From JALYNX01 sp035292605 (lineage in GTDB: Bacteria; Actinomycetota; Acidimicrobiia; Spongiisociales; ZC4RG35): 33,984 bases of DNA. Position numbers and translations under genes: made by a program. The stretch lies in assembly GCA_035292605.1 (NCBI GenBank), contig DATDPT010000089.1:1-33984 (forward strand). The letters are read 5' to 3'. Each line of letters opens with the position of its first letter. Position 1 is the first letter of the stretch. The notes under the pieces were generated by a model. The model searched no databases. It had not been told where the DNA came from and saw only the letters and a program-made list of their open reading frames with translations. Below are positions 1 to 7,596 of this stretch, piece by piece.

Positions 1-3000
1 GCTTACCGGTCCCATAGGGGTGAACCGCACGAAGTCGACCTCACCAGGGCCCGACACCTTCTCCCACGTCAAGGCAAGTCCACCAGGTGGTACCGGGACG
101 CCATCATCCACAGCCGTGGCATCAGCCTGGAAGCCCGCATAGAGCGGTGCCGTCCCCCCGGACCCGGCGTTCACCTGCGGCCGGCCATTATCCGTGATCA
201 GATAGGTGACCGTGTCCACAGCCTCCACTATCCCCACGCCAGGGACAGTCAAGGACGCGGTCAGAGAAAGCACGTAAGTGTCATTGGCGGTGAACGTCAC
301 AGCACCGGTCGGATCTGACGGATCGCCAAACACCACATTCGCTGACGCCCCCTGATCCACTTCCCAGAGGGTGGTAGCGGTGGTGCTGTCCGTGCTCCCC
401 TCGAGAGCATACGCACCGGTCGAAACGACCCTCGGATTACCCGCTTCAACGTGTGGGCGACGGGCGAGGATCACGTCCACGGTCTGAGGGTCACGCCCAG
501 CGAATCCAAGCATCAGCTCACGATTCACCACAACCAGCGTCCCGGCCGAGCAGTCTTGGTCGAACTGGAACCAGGCACCCTGAGGCTCTTCCAGAGGGAC
601 CTCCTCGACCGAGCATGCTATGGCCCTAGTGTCATCCTGATATCGGATCAGCCGTACCGTCGCAGCGTCGGGAGCCGAGACAAAGATGCCTACGTCTGCC
701 TCGTTACTACCCAGACCGCCAACTCCACCAAGATCGATGTCTATGTAGCGAGCACCTCCCGGCTGGATCGGAGTCGAGATGTCGAAGACAAACGACGATG
801 TCAAGGTCAGGTCGGCTGTCGCTGCCGGTTGGGGCCAGAGACCTTGCAACTCTGACCGCCAAGATGCAAGAGTGCTGGGTTGTTCGCTTGTGAAGGCAAA
901 GGGCCCGAGGTTGCTGTCCGCGGTCAGCAGGTGACCCGCCACCCAGAAATCGGCCAATACCTCATCGAGATTGAGTCCTGTGATTCCGAGTGCTGCCGCG
1001 ATGCTTAGGTCTGCGCCGAGAACCTCACCTTGACCGATATCGAACGCGTTCCAGATGCCAGGGACGATCGAAGCGGATCGGAGCTCTTCGAGGTATTCGA
1101 CGATTACAAAGGATCCGTATTCCCGGCCACTTCCGAATTCGACCCAGTCGGTTTGGGGGTTGTCCAGCACCTGCCCAATGTTCTGCGCGTAGCGGGTGGC
1201 CCCGGTGTCCCCGATCGCTTTGTGGGTCATCCACTCTGCTGAGGCTTCCATCCACCACCACAGGTTGTTTTCGGTCCAGGGCACCAGAAACGGAAGCTCC
1301 ATGTAGCCGTACTGGATGAAATGAGCGAATTCGTGTCGGCCCAGGTAGCCGTCCATCGCCTCGTCGTGTGGAGCGAAGATCACGCCGGGAAGGGTGAGCC
1401 CTCGCGAGAAGTCCTCAACCACGACGAGGGTTGGGAGCAGTTGGGGGCGGAACCCGAGCGCTAGGTAGTCGCCTCGGGCATCTTCGATGCTGTCGATGTA
1501 ATGCTCGACAAGTGGCGGGATGGTCGATGGATTGCCGTCATCGTCGGCGACTCCGCCGCTCGCCCCGTCGGGCCGGTAGACGACGGTGGTCAGCCCATCG
1601 GTCCATACGCACTGATACACCAGTTGGAAGGTTGCGGGCAGCTCGGGGAACTGGTTTCTGAGGAAACCCGGGATCGGGATGTTGATGCTGGCCGAAGCTG
1701 GTCCTGCCGAGCATCCGTTGCCCAAACCGCCGTCCTCGAAAGTCAGGTCTCCGATAGCGGAGCGGAGTGACGCGGGCATTAGTACGGTCTGAGGGAGCAC
1801 GTCAACTGATGCCGTGCTACCCCCTGCGGCGTATCGGCTGGGAAGGGTTTGGGCATCGGCAAACGCCAAAAGCGACATCAACCCCACCCCATCATCATTG
1901 AGGGTGCCTTTCTCGCTGTCGACATCGATCCTCTCCTGGCTGTCGAGGGTGTTGTCGACACTGACTCCCACCACACCGGTGGTCAGGATGGATTGGCCAT
2001 CGGTTGCTTCGACCTCTAGGTTCACCTGCCCATCGGCCATGGCGGTCGTGTCGAGTTCCCCGACCCATGTGCAGCCTGAAATCTGGCAGGGTTCATCGAT
2101 GAGTTCCATGTCTCCTACCGCTTGGTCGTTGACCAAGAGAGTGACCGATTCGACTTGCTGCCATTCGGTCACGCGGACACTGATCGGCTCGACATGGAAA
2201 ACCGAGTCGCCACCGTCGAGGTGCTCGAACTGCACTGTCGGTTCGGCGACATTGTCGACAACGAAGCTCGCATCAAGCTCGACGTCGGGCCCCGATTCAA
2301 CTGCCAATAAGACGGTCACGGTGTGTTCGCCCTCGGTCAAAGCTGTCGTGTCCCACGCCTCGGCGAGGCTCAGAGTTCCGTCCACAAGGTCGAAAGGGGC
2401 GGTGTCATCGACGCGCACCGGTGATCCGACCATCTCGAGGTCATCAATCCAGAAGGCGACGCTCTGTAATGCGGCTTGCTCGCCCACGAAGACGTAGATA
2501 CCAGCAGCAACCCACTCTCCGTCGAGGACAAGCGGCGACGAACGATCCGGCGAATCTGACACAAGGAGCTCAAAAGGCCCGGGTCCATTGTCGACCGTGA
2601 AAGAACTATCGATCTCGACGTCGGTGCCGGAGGACACATCTAAGAGCATGGTCACCGTGTGTTCCCCTTCGGATAGTGTCGTGGTGTCCAGCGGGTCGGC
2701 TTGTTGGCTGTCACCTCCGACTAGGTCGTAGGGGTAGGTGTCGTCGACTCGATACGGCGGATTGGTCATCTCGGGATCGTCGATCCAGTAGGAGATCTCC
2801 TCGATGCGGGGATCGTCGGGACCGGCGAACAGATACGCGTCCCCGGTGAGGGTCGTCTCGTTCAGGGTCTGGGGGTTGGAGCGGTCGGCCGACGTCGAGA
2901 ACAGCAGGTCGACTTCCGGCTGATTGTCCACGGTGAAGGTGGCAGTGATGTCGACGGTGGTTTGATCGGTGAACTCGGTGAGGATGGTGACCGTGTGCTC

Positions 3001-4596
3001 GCCCTCTGAGAGGGACGTGGTATCCCACGGGTCGGCCGCTTGGGCATCACCACCGATGAGGTCGAATGGTGCCGCGTCGTCGACCCGGTCCGCCTGGCCA
3101 GTCATGGTCGGATCGTCGATCCAGTAGGAAACCTGGGTCGCATCGTCGTCGGGATCGGCGAAGACATGAACATCGCCTTGGACCACGTCCTCGTCGAGGA
3201 GTTGGGGATTGGAGCGGTCCGAGGTTGTCGAGTAGACCAGGTCGGGTGGTTCGACGCCCTCTAACGGCCATGGGCCGAGCCGGTAGTCGTCGATCCTCAG
3301 ATACTGGCCGTCACCGTAGAGGAAGGTGCCGCTGCGACCGGAGGTGTAGGTGGTGTCGGTGACTTCCAGATCCCAGCCTGAGGGTTCGGTGCTTCCCTGG
3401 TCCCAGATCTTGGCTCGGATGCTGGTGCCTTCGGCCACACACTTCATCCACTGGTTGGTGTTGACAGTTACCTCAAGCTCGTCGAGGAGGTTGAAGTCGC
3501 CGTCGTCGTAGCGGACGATGGCCAGCGTGGGCTCTTCGTCGTTGACATCCTCGTCGATGAGCAGGGTGCAGTAGTAGCCGGACTGTGAGCCGTCGGCTCC
3601 CCCGTCGTGGCGGACCGTCAACCCGTACTGCCGGTCGGCTTCGGGGTTCCAGATCACCCTCAGAATCTGCTCGGAGTCGGTGTAGTTGTCCGGACGCAGC
3701 GAGGTCACCTGATGATCCTCGGCTTCCAACGTACCCGATCCGCCGTCGAGGATGGGCATCGGTTGCCCGGTGTCGGAGGAAAGGTGCGTCCAGCCGGTGG
3801 GCCACGGATCCTCATAGTCGCCGGCGAACTCCTCGGTGTACCACGAGCCGCCTCCAGGGTCGGGAGGCGGAATCGGGTCGGACTCGTAGCCTTCCAGGCT
3901 GTAGTCGTCGATGAACACATCCACGCTGCGATCCGCATCCTGGAGGATCCCGACCCGACCCGTCGCATAGGTCGCATCGGAGGCTTCGAGCGTCCAGCCG
4001 CCCGGCTCGGTCGATCCCACCGGCCAGGTCTTCGCCCGCAATGCTGACCCTTCGATCTCACATTTCAGCCAAACATCTCCCGAGACCGCGATCTCCTCAG
4101 GATCTCCGAGAGGAACCCACTCCCCGTTCGACATCCGAACCAGCCACAACAGCGGATCGTCGTCGTTGTCCTCGTATTCGAGCATGCAGTAGTAGCCCGA
4201 CTCCGACCAGTAACCCGACCCGTCGGAACGCATCGCCAGACCCCAGGTCTGACCATCCTCATCGGGGTCATAGAAGATCACCTTCAACTGCTGGACTGCA
4301 TCCGAAATCGTCTCCGGACGCAGCGAGATCACCCCATGCGACGAGCCGTCATGACGACCTGCGTCATCCTCGACAGTCGGCATGTCCTCCGACGGATCAG
4401 AAGAGAAATGAGACCACCCCGACTCCCAAGGATCATCATCATCCCCCGAGAAGGCGTAGGAGTATGTGACATCAGGAGGATCCGCAGACACGGGAAGAGC
4501 GGGAACCAGCGACACGACGAGCGCCATCACCACCAGCCAACCAACCGATCTCCTCGACGCGGCGAATTCTCTGCGGCTGGCCGTGATCACCGACAT
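1..4596 (-). CDS. large secreted modular metalloprotease (MXAN_6640-like), 3' end outside window
   Basis: The frame is open for 1532 codons from ATG 4596 to base 1, so the C-terminus is missing. A signal peptide (Arg-rich start, hydrophobic run ending VPALPVSA) is followed by two related modules of about 200 aa (residues ~38-245 and ~248-449), each with a WxxGWxHxSSD-like start and a (V)xIDDYxL end. Four Ig-like repeats of ~108 aa follow (~450-885), with recurring DRSNPQ, YWIDDP and SEGEHTVT motifs. Next is a zinc-protease domain with HEFAH (H1088, E1089, H1092) and a downstream WWWMEASAEW whose E1117 or E1121 could be the third ligand. PKD-like stretches close the visible part. The layout recalls the MXAN_6640 family of putative metalloproteases, assigned from memory of the motif. 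It is probably exported and cell-surface or secreted. An SD-like GGAG sits close to the ATG; upstream TTG or GTG starts are possible. Substrate unknown. Confidence 0.85.
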   Translation of the reverse strand, partial: MSVITASRREFAASRRSVGWLVVMALVVSLVPALPVSADPPDVTYSYAFSGDDDDPWESGWSHFSSDPSEDMPTVEDDAGRHDGSSHGVISLRPETISDAVQQLKVIFYDPDEDGQTWGLAMRSDGSGYWSESGYYCMLEYEDNDDDPLLWLVRMSNGEWVPLGDPEEIAVSGDVWLKCEIEGSALRAKTWPVGSTEPGGWTLEASDATYATGRVGILQDADRSVDVFIDDYSLEGYESDPIPPPDPGGGSWYTEEFAGDYEDPWPTGWTHLSSDTGQPMPILDGGSGTLEAEDHQVTSLRPDNYTDSEQILRVIWNPEADRQYGLTVRHDGGADGSQSGYYCTLLIDEDVNDEEPTLAIVRYDDGDFNLLDELEVTVNTNQWMKCVAEGTSIRAKIWDQGSTEPSGWDLEVTDTTYTSGRSGTFLYGDGQYLRIDDYRLGPWPLEGVEPPDLVYSTTSDRSNPQLLDEDVVQGDVHVFADPDDDATQVSYWIDDPTMTGQADRVDDAAPFDLIGGDAQAADPWDTTSLSEGEHTVTILTEFTDQTTVDITATFTVDNQPEVDLLFSTSADRSNPQTLNETTLTGDAYLFAGPDDPRIEEISYWIDDPEMTNPPYRVDDTYPYDLVGGDSQQADPLDTTTLSEGEHTVTMLLDVSSGTDVEIDSSFTVDNGPGPFELLVSDSPDRSSPLVLDGEWVAAGIYVFVGEQAALQSVAFWIDDLEMVGSPVRVDDTAPFDLVDGTLSLAEAWDTTALTEGEHTVTVLLAVESGPDVELDASFVVDNVAEPTVQFEHLDGGDSVFHVEPISVRVTEWQQVESVTLLVNDQAVGDMELIDEPCQISGCTWVGELDTTAMADGQVNLEVEATDGQSILTTGVVGVSVDNTLDSQERIDVDSEKGTLNDDGVGLMSLLAFADAQTLPSRYAAGGSTASVDVLPQTVLMPASLRSAIGDLTFEDGGLGNGCSAGPASASINIPIPGFLRNQFPELPATFQLVYQCVWTDGLTTVVYRPDGASGGVADDDGNPSTIPPLVEHYIDSIEDARGDYLALGFRPQLLPTLVVVEDFSRGLTLPGVIFAPHDEAMDGYLGRHEFAHFIQYGYMELPFLVPWTENNLWWWMEASAEWMTHKAIGDTGATRYAQNIGQVLDNPQTDWVEFGSGREYGSFVIVEYLEELRSASIVPGIWNAFDIGQGEVLGADLSIAAALGITGLNLDEVLADFWVAGHLLTADSNLGPFAFTSEQPSTLASWRSELQGLWPQPAATADLTLTSSFVFDISTPIQPGGARYIDIDLGGVGGLGSNEADVGIFVSAPDAATVRLIRYQDDTRAIACSVEEVPLEEPQGAWFQFDQDCSAGTLVVVNRELMLGFAGRDPQTVDVILARRPHVEAGNPRVVSTGAYALEGSTDSTTATTLWEVDQGASANVVFGDPSDPTGAVTFTANDTYVLSLTASLTVPGVGIVEAVDTVTYLITDNGRPQVNAGSGGTAPLYAGFQADATAVDDGVPVPPGGLALTWEKVSGPGEVDFVRFTPMGPVS

Positions 4597-4940
4597 CCTC
4601 TCCAATCCACCGACCTCACAGTCGCCCTCGACACGGCCCCCCTGCCGGTCCCATCCCACCCCTATCGGTCCTACGCCGTCCAAAACTTGAATCGACTTCT
4701 TAACGAGCCCGCGAATTCACGCGGATAGGTGGCCCCACTCGACCGAGCCATTCATCCCAAACCGCCAAGTAGTCAGCCGCGCGACTGGTTTGAAATCAGT
4801 TCTGCGACTCTCTTGAAAGCGAAGCGTCACGAGATAGAGAGACATCATCCTCAGGTTCACCTAATCGCTCAATGGACGGCAACGAGCGAGAGGCCTGTTT
4901 CCTGGAAAGGAGCCGAGATCCAGCAGAATCAGCGAGCGAT
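4597..4940. other. intergenic region upstream of the large protease
   Basis: No convincing gene is seen. A perfect short inverted repeat (CCGCG-AATTCA-CGCGG) lies at 4709-4724 and could be a regulatory site. The promoter of the protease gene should lie here, but no clear -35/-10 pair stands out. Base composition is lower in GC than the surrounding genes. Confidence 0.5.
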
Positions 4941-5104
4941 ATACAGCGTCTGATTCTGGGGTTCACGCTCGTCGCTGACCTGCGTTTTCCCTGATCCGCA
5001 TAGCGCTCAATGCTGGATAATCCGTAGTCAGACGCTCTATCCAATTGAGCTACGGGCGCGGGAATTGCCAATTATCGCAGGGGTTTCCGGCGAAGACCAG
5101 CCGA
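4941..5104 (-). repeat. direct repeat copy A: promoter, tRNA-Arg 5' half and conserved tail
   Basis: About 164 bp is repeated at 6586-6749 in the same orientation with roughly 90% identity by eye. Read on the minus strand it contains a promoter-like pair (CTGGTC at 5095-5100, 18-bp spacer, GATAAT at 5071-5076), then a tRNA-Arg 5' half, then ~80 bp that is not tRNA but is conserved between the copies. A 9-bp inverted repeat (AGCGTCTGA at 4945-4953 and TCAGACGCT at 5028-5036) would pair the end of the unit with the anticodon-stem region of the tRNA part. It could be a duplicated remnant, a recombination site, or a small structured RNA. Confidence 0.8.
5020..5059 (-). pseudogene. tRNA-Arg(ACG) 5' half, truncated
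   Basis: The minus strand from 5059 reads GCGCCCGTAGCTCAATTGG and continues through a good D-arm (GCTC/GAGC), the 5' anticodon stem CTGA and a loop with anticodon ACG. After CTACGGA a normal tRNA-Arg would complete its stem with TCAG. Here the sequence continues TTATCC, and no variable region, T-arm or matching acceptor 3' strand follows. It cannot fold as a complete tRNA. The break falls at the anticodon arm, a usual crossover region for tRNA-targeting integrases. The same truncation at the same base occurs in the second copy. Confidence 0.85.
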
Positions 5105-5253
5105 TACAGAGCATGTAAGGGCAACCGATGATATGCGGTCATCTCTTCGTTGTGGTCATCTGCGGTCGGTGTGCGGCCCAAGGTGATCAGCCGAAGGGGT
5201 AGTAATCGGGACAAGGCGGTGGGCAACCGCCAGCAGGTGGGCGTCGCATCCGA

Positions 5254-5631
5254 TCACCCGCCAATCCGGTCCGTCCACTCGGGGCGGATCACCGCGGCGG
5301 CGATCAACGCCACGTCAATGAGCAACCCGAAGAACAACGACCAGCTCCAGAAGGCGACCAGCAGAGCCAAAGAGAGGACCGAAGCAACGATGGCGACCCC
5401 GGGCCATGCCTCGGTCAGGCCGGGGACACCCCACACCGCCAGTCCGAGGAGAGCGAAGGCGCCCACCGTGGCCCACATCAACACCATGGCTAGCGGACGG
5501 CTCGCCGACTCAGGCACCAGCCAGGATTCCTTAATGGAGAACTGAGGAACGTCAGGGGCGAGGTAGAGGAGGTGAACCAGACCGTGGGCGATCAACAGAA
5601 AGCCAACGACGATCCGAAGCAGTGTGGCCAT
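5254..5631 (-). CDS. small membrane protein of unknown function, four TM segments
   Basis: This 125-aa protein has four hydrophobic segments: ~3-25 (starting TLLRIVVGFLLIAHGLVHL), ~45-70, ~75-98 and ~99-115. It ends in a short polar tail. The N-terminal hydrophobic segment with an HG-xxHL pattern vaguely recalls DoxX-like small membrane proteins, but I do not recognise a family. The ATG at 5629-5631 has an SD-like AAGGGA six bases upstream, so the start is good. It lies between the two tRNA-Arg-half repeats, on the opposite strand from the neighbouring VapBC pair, and may be cargo of the same small insertion. Confidence 0.7.
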   Translation of the reverse strand: MATLLRIVVGFLLIAHGLVHLLYLAPDVPQFSIKESWLVPESASRPLAMVLMWATVGAFALLGLAVWGVPGLTEAWPGVAIVASVLSLALLVAFWSWSLFFGLLIDVALIAAAVIRPEWTDRIGG

Positions 5632-5904
5632 TCAAAGTCCCTTCAACAGGTCTCCTTTCGACCATGCAAAGAAACGCTCTATCCGACTAGAGACGAATGG
5701 CCCAAAGATCCAGTCTATTGGCACCGCGGTATAGCTCGCCTGAAACGCATATCGTCGGAAGTCGCATCGATCGCATTCCCATAGCCAGCGTCTTGGTCTT
5801 TCGAAGCCCGAACCCCAGCGCCTCCGCTCCCACCTAGTCAAGGTCGCAGAATAGATGTCGACCGATAGCGGCATTTCTAGGCTGCTCTCCCTACACCAAG
5901 TCTG
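5632..5904. other. intergenic region between membrane protein and VapBC
   Basis: About 270 bp with no supported gene. A minus-strand open frame of 91 codons here is Trp/Arg-rich and of no recognised type. The region should hold divergent promoters for the membrane protein (left) and the toxin-antitoxin pair (right). Confidence 0.4.
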
Positions 5905-5927
5905 CACGTGACGTGTATACTACGTGT
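5905..5927 (+). promoter_or_regulatory. vapBC promoter/operator with repeated ACGTG
   Basis: ACGTG occurs three times immediately before the start codon (5906-5910, 5911-5915, 5922-5926), the first inside the palindrome CACGTG. A -10-like TATACT lies at 5916-5921, which would put transcription start at or next to the ATG at 5928, so the mRNA may be leaderless. There is no SD sequence. Repeats across the -10 fit autorepression by the VapB-VapC complex; that is inference. Confidence 0.5.
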
Positions 5928-6140
5928 ATGAGTCGGGTTCGCACCAACATCGAGATCGAGGACTCCTACATCGAGATCATCATGGACCGCTTCGGGGTCA
6001 GGACCAAGACCGAGGCCGTCGACCTCGCCCTTCGACAGCTCGCAGGTCAGCCGATGGCCCGTGAGGAGGCGCTGAGCATGCGTGGGGCTAATGCCATCCT
6101 CGATCTTCCCGCAGATGCCGGACCACGGAACGTGTCGTGA
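5928..6140 (+). CDS. vapB: type II antitoxin, VapB family
   Basis: A 70-aa protein beginning MSRVRTNIEIED and continuing with RTKTEAVDLALRQL. This is the ribbon-helix-helix pattern of the VapB antitoxin family, in which the N-terminal strand binds DNA and the C-terminal tail wraps the toxin. The ATG at 5928 is preferred to an in-frame ATG at 5913 because the family starts directly before the TNIEI strand and the promoter-like TATACT lies between them. The stop overlaps the toxin start by three bases, the usual coupling that makes antitoxin first. Predicted role: neutralise the PIN-domain RNase downstream and repress the operon. Confidence 0.85.
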   Translation: MSRVRTNIEIEDSYIEIIMDRFGVRTKTEAVDLALRQLAGQPMAREEALSMRGANAILDLPADAGPRNVS

Positions 6141-6547
6141 TCCTCGCCGACACGTCGGCTTGGGTCGAATACGACAGGGCAACGGGAAGCCCGGTGGACA
6201 CCCGCCTGTCAGAGCTGATCTCGGCAAGCGACGACATCGCCGTCACCGAACCAGTGATGATGGAGGTTCTCGCCGGCGCCCGTGACGAGGAGCGGGTCTC
6301 GGACCTCCGTCGACTCCTCCTGCGTTTTCATCTTCTGCGATTCGACCCCGTCGCCGATTTCGAGGGAGCCGCCCGCATCTACCGCAGATGTCGAAGCTCT
6401 GGAATCACGCCACGAGGGATGCTCGATTGCATGATCGCCACAGTGGCATTGCGCACCGGGGCAACTCTCCTCGCCCACGACATCGACATGACCCACATCG
6501 CCGGCATTGTTGGAATCGACCTTGACCAAGCTTCGACGAGGAACTGA
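6137..6547 (+). CDS. vapC: type II toxin, PIN-domain ribonuclease VapC
   Basis: A 136-aa PIN-domain protein starting with GTG that overlaps the vapB stop (GTGA). The acidic residues of the active site are in place: D5 in ILADTSAW, E43 in MMEVLAGA, D97 in GMLDCMIA, and D115/D117 in LLAHDID. They bind the metal used to cut RNA; known VapC toxins cleave tRNA or rRNA. The protein is full length and looks active. It sits with its antitoxin between the two tRNA-Arg half-gene repeats. That is notable because VapC enzymes often attack tRNA, although no link is shown by the sequence. Confidence 0.88.
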   Translation: MILADTSAWVEYDRATGSPVDTRLSELISASDDIAVTEPVMMEVLAGARDEERVSDLRRLLLRFHLLRFDPVADFEGAARIYRRCRSSGITPRGMLDCMIATVALRTGATLLAHDIDMTHIAGIVGIDLDQASTRN

Positions 6548-6585
6548 TCACAAAACCTGATGGCATTGCTCAGGATCGGCGGACA

Positions 6586-6749
6586 ATACAGCGTCTGATT
6601 CTGGGGTTTGCGCTCGTCGCTGACCTGCGTTTTCCCTGTTCCGCAGAGCGCTCAGTGCTGGATAATCCGTAGTCAGACGCTCTATCCAATTGAGCTACGG
6701 GCGCGGGAATCATCGATTATCGCAGGGGTCGGGGCCAAGACCAGCCGAT
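6586..6749 (-). repeat. direct repeat copy B: promoter, tRNA-Arg 5' half and conserved tail
   Basis: Second copy of the unit at 4941-5104, offset by 1645 bp and in the same orientation. The promoter-like pair is kept (CTGGTC at 6739-6744, 17-bp spacer, GATAAT at 6716-6721), although bases between and after these boxes differ between copies. The 9-bp inverted repeat is also kept (6590-6598 with 6673-6681). Most differences lie in the spacer, just before the tRNA part, and at a few tail positions; the 40-base tRNA part is identical. The copies bracket a membrane protein and VapBC. Confidence 0.8.
6665..6704 (-). pseudogene. tRNA-Arg(ACG) 5' half, truncated, second copy
   Basis: Identical to the 40-base tRNA-Arg 5' half at 5020-5059 and broken at the same base after CTACGGAT. 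The D-arm and 5' anticodon stem are intact; the 3' anticodon stem, T-arm and acceptor 3' strand are absent. It is not a functional tRNA as it stands. Confidence 0.85.
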
Positions 6750-6818
6750 CGAGCAACGCTACGTCATGACAGACGCTCGATCTGATCGGAGAAGTGGATC
6801 CGCTGGTCAGGCAGCATG

Positions 6819-6834
6819 TAGTAGTATACGACTA
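6819..6834 (+). promoter_or_regulatory. palindromic operator at start of second TA pair
   Basis: The sequence TAGT-A-GTATAC-G-ACTA is a 16-bp near-perfect palindrome whose last base is the A of the ATG at 6834. It includes -10-like TAGTAT (6822-6827), again placing transcription start next to the start codon. No SD sequence is present. This fits a leaderless, self-repressed toxin-antitoxin operon. Confidence 0.45.
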
Positions 6835-7082
6835 TGTCACGAATGACCGTGCCAGAGGCAGCTCGGTCCGCTGGACGTAACCCTGAAACGATCCGCCGCT
6901 GGATCCGTGAGGGAAAGCTGCGATCGGAGCGCGTGGGAACGCAGTACCTGGTGTTGAGCGAGGATGTCGCGGCAGTCCTTCCTGATCAGCCCCTCGAACT
7001 GCCCACTCACTGGCAGGACCCCGACAGCGGCTCCATGCCACCATGGGAACATCTGGTGCGGAACGGCCGCGAGTCGCATTGA
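6834..7082 (+). CDS. HTH (MerR/excisionase-type) antitoxin
   Basis: An 82-aa protein with an N-terminal winged-helix/excisionase fold. TVPEAARSAGRNPETIRRWI (residues 5-24) is the helix-turn-helix and EGKLRSERVG the wing. The C-terminal ~35 aa are Pro- and acid-rich with WQDPDSGSMPPWE, likely the toxin-binding tail. It is followed with no gap by a PIN-domain gene (TGA then ATG). HTH-PIN pairs of this kind are known as VapBC-like modules with an excisionase-type antitoxin. Predicted to repress its own promoter through the palindrome overlapping its start. Confidence 0.8.
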   Translation: MSRMTVPEAARSAGRNPETIRRWIREGKLRSERVGTQYLVLSEDVAAVLPDQPLELPTHWQDPDSGSMPPWEHLVRNGRESH

Positions 7083-7478
7083 ATGCTGATCGTCCTCGAC
7101 TCTTCGGCGGCGTTGAGGGCCAGCATGTCGTCACTGGCGAGTAACGACCTGGCCTCCCACGAATTGATTGGGCCTCCTCTGCTCTGGTCGGAGGTGTATT
7201 CGGCGATCCACGGGGCGTCATGGCGACGCCATCTGGACGATTCCGGAGTAACGGCTGCCCTTATGGGCTTCGCCCGACTTGGGGTGGGTCGGAGATCCCC
7301 GCATCGGCTTCACCAAGAGGCGTTTGACTTGGCGGGCGAACTAGGTTGGGCCAAGACCTACGACGCCGAGTTCCTGGCTCTCGCAAAGATCGAGGGCGGG
7401 AGGGTTCTGACAACCGACGCCCGAATGCGGCGAGGGGCTGACCGCACCGGTCTGGTCATCGAACCATCAGAACTCTGA
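7083..7478 (+). CDS. PIN-domain toxin, VapC-like
   Basis: A 131-aa PIN-domain protein with the expected acidic residues: D6 in IVLDSSA, E37 in LLWSEVY, D94 in TYDAEFLALA and D112 in LTTDARM. It is full length. It directly abuts the HTH antitoxin gene. Its sequence is clearly different from the VapC at 6137-6547, so the two toxin-antitoxin pairs are not a recent duplication. Predicted RNA endonuclease; target unknown. Confidence 0.82.
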   Translation: MLIVLDSSAALRASMSSLASNDLASHELIGPPLLWSEVYSAIHGASWRRHLDDSGVTAALMGFARLGVGRRSPHRLHQEAFDLAGELGWAKTYDAEFLALAKIEGGRVLTTDARMRRGADRTGLVIEPSEL

Positions 7479-7562
7479 GAGACCTCGGCCGTCCCAACTC
7501 GTAGGTTTTCGAAGGTCGGCGTCCGATTGAGGGGGTCCACACTCCGCCGTGACGTGGGGTTC

Positions 7563-7582
7563 CCTGGTCAGCATCGACCAGG
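7563..7582. terminator. hairpin between convergent genes
   Basis: CCTGGTC-AGCATC-GACCAGG is a perfect 7-bp stem with a 6-base loop between the end of the PIN toxin (7478) and the end of the permease (7597). No T-tract follows on either strand, so it would be a non-canonical, possibly bidirectional, terminator. Confidence 0.45.
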
Positions 7583-7596
7583 ATGTCTCACCGGCC

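Noticed and set aside
4796..5071. 91-codon minus-strand ORF containing PVAQLDRASDYG
   Set aside because: This peptide is the familiar false translation of a tRNA-Arg gene; it reads through the tRNA half and the repeat tail.
4941..5104. Possibility that the tRNA-Arg half is an intron-split functional tRNA
   Set aside because: No complementary 3' half (T-arm plus acceptor strand) was seen downstream on the minus strand, and the break is not at the usual group I intron position in bacterial tRNAs.
5632..5907. 91-codon ORF directly before the four-TM protein gene
   Set aside because: It abuts the next gene (TGA-ATG), but it is Trp/Arg-rich, has no recognisable motif and lies where divergent promoters are expected.
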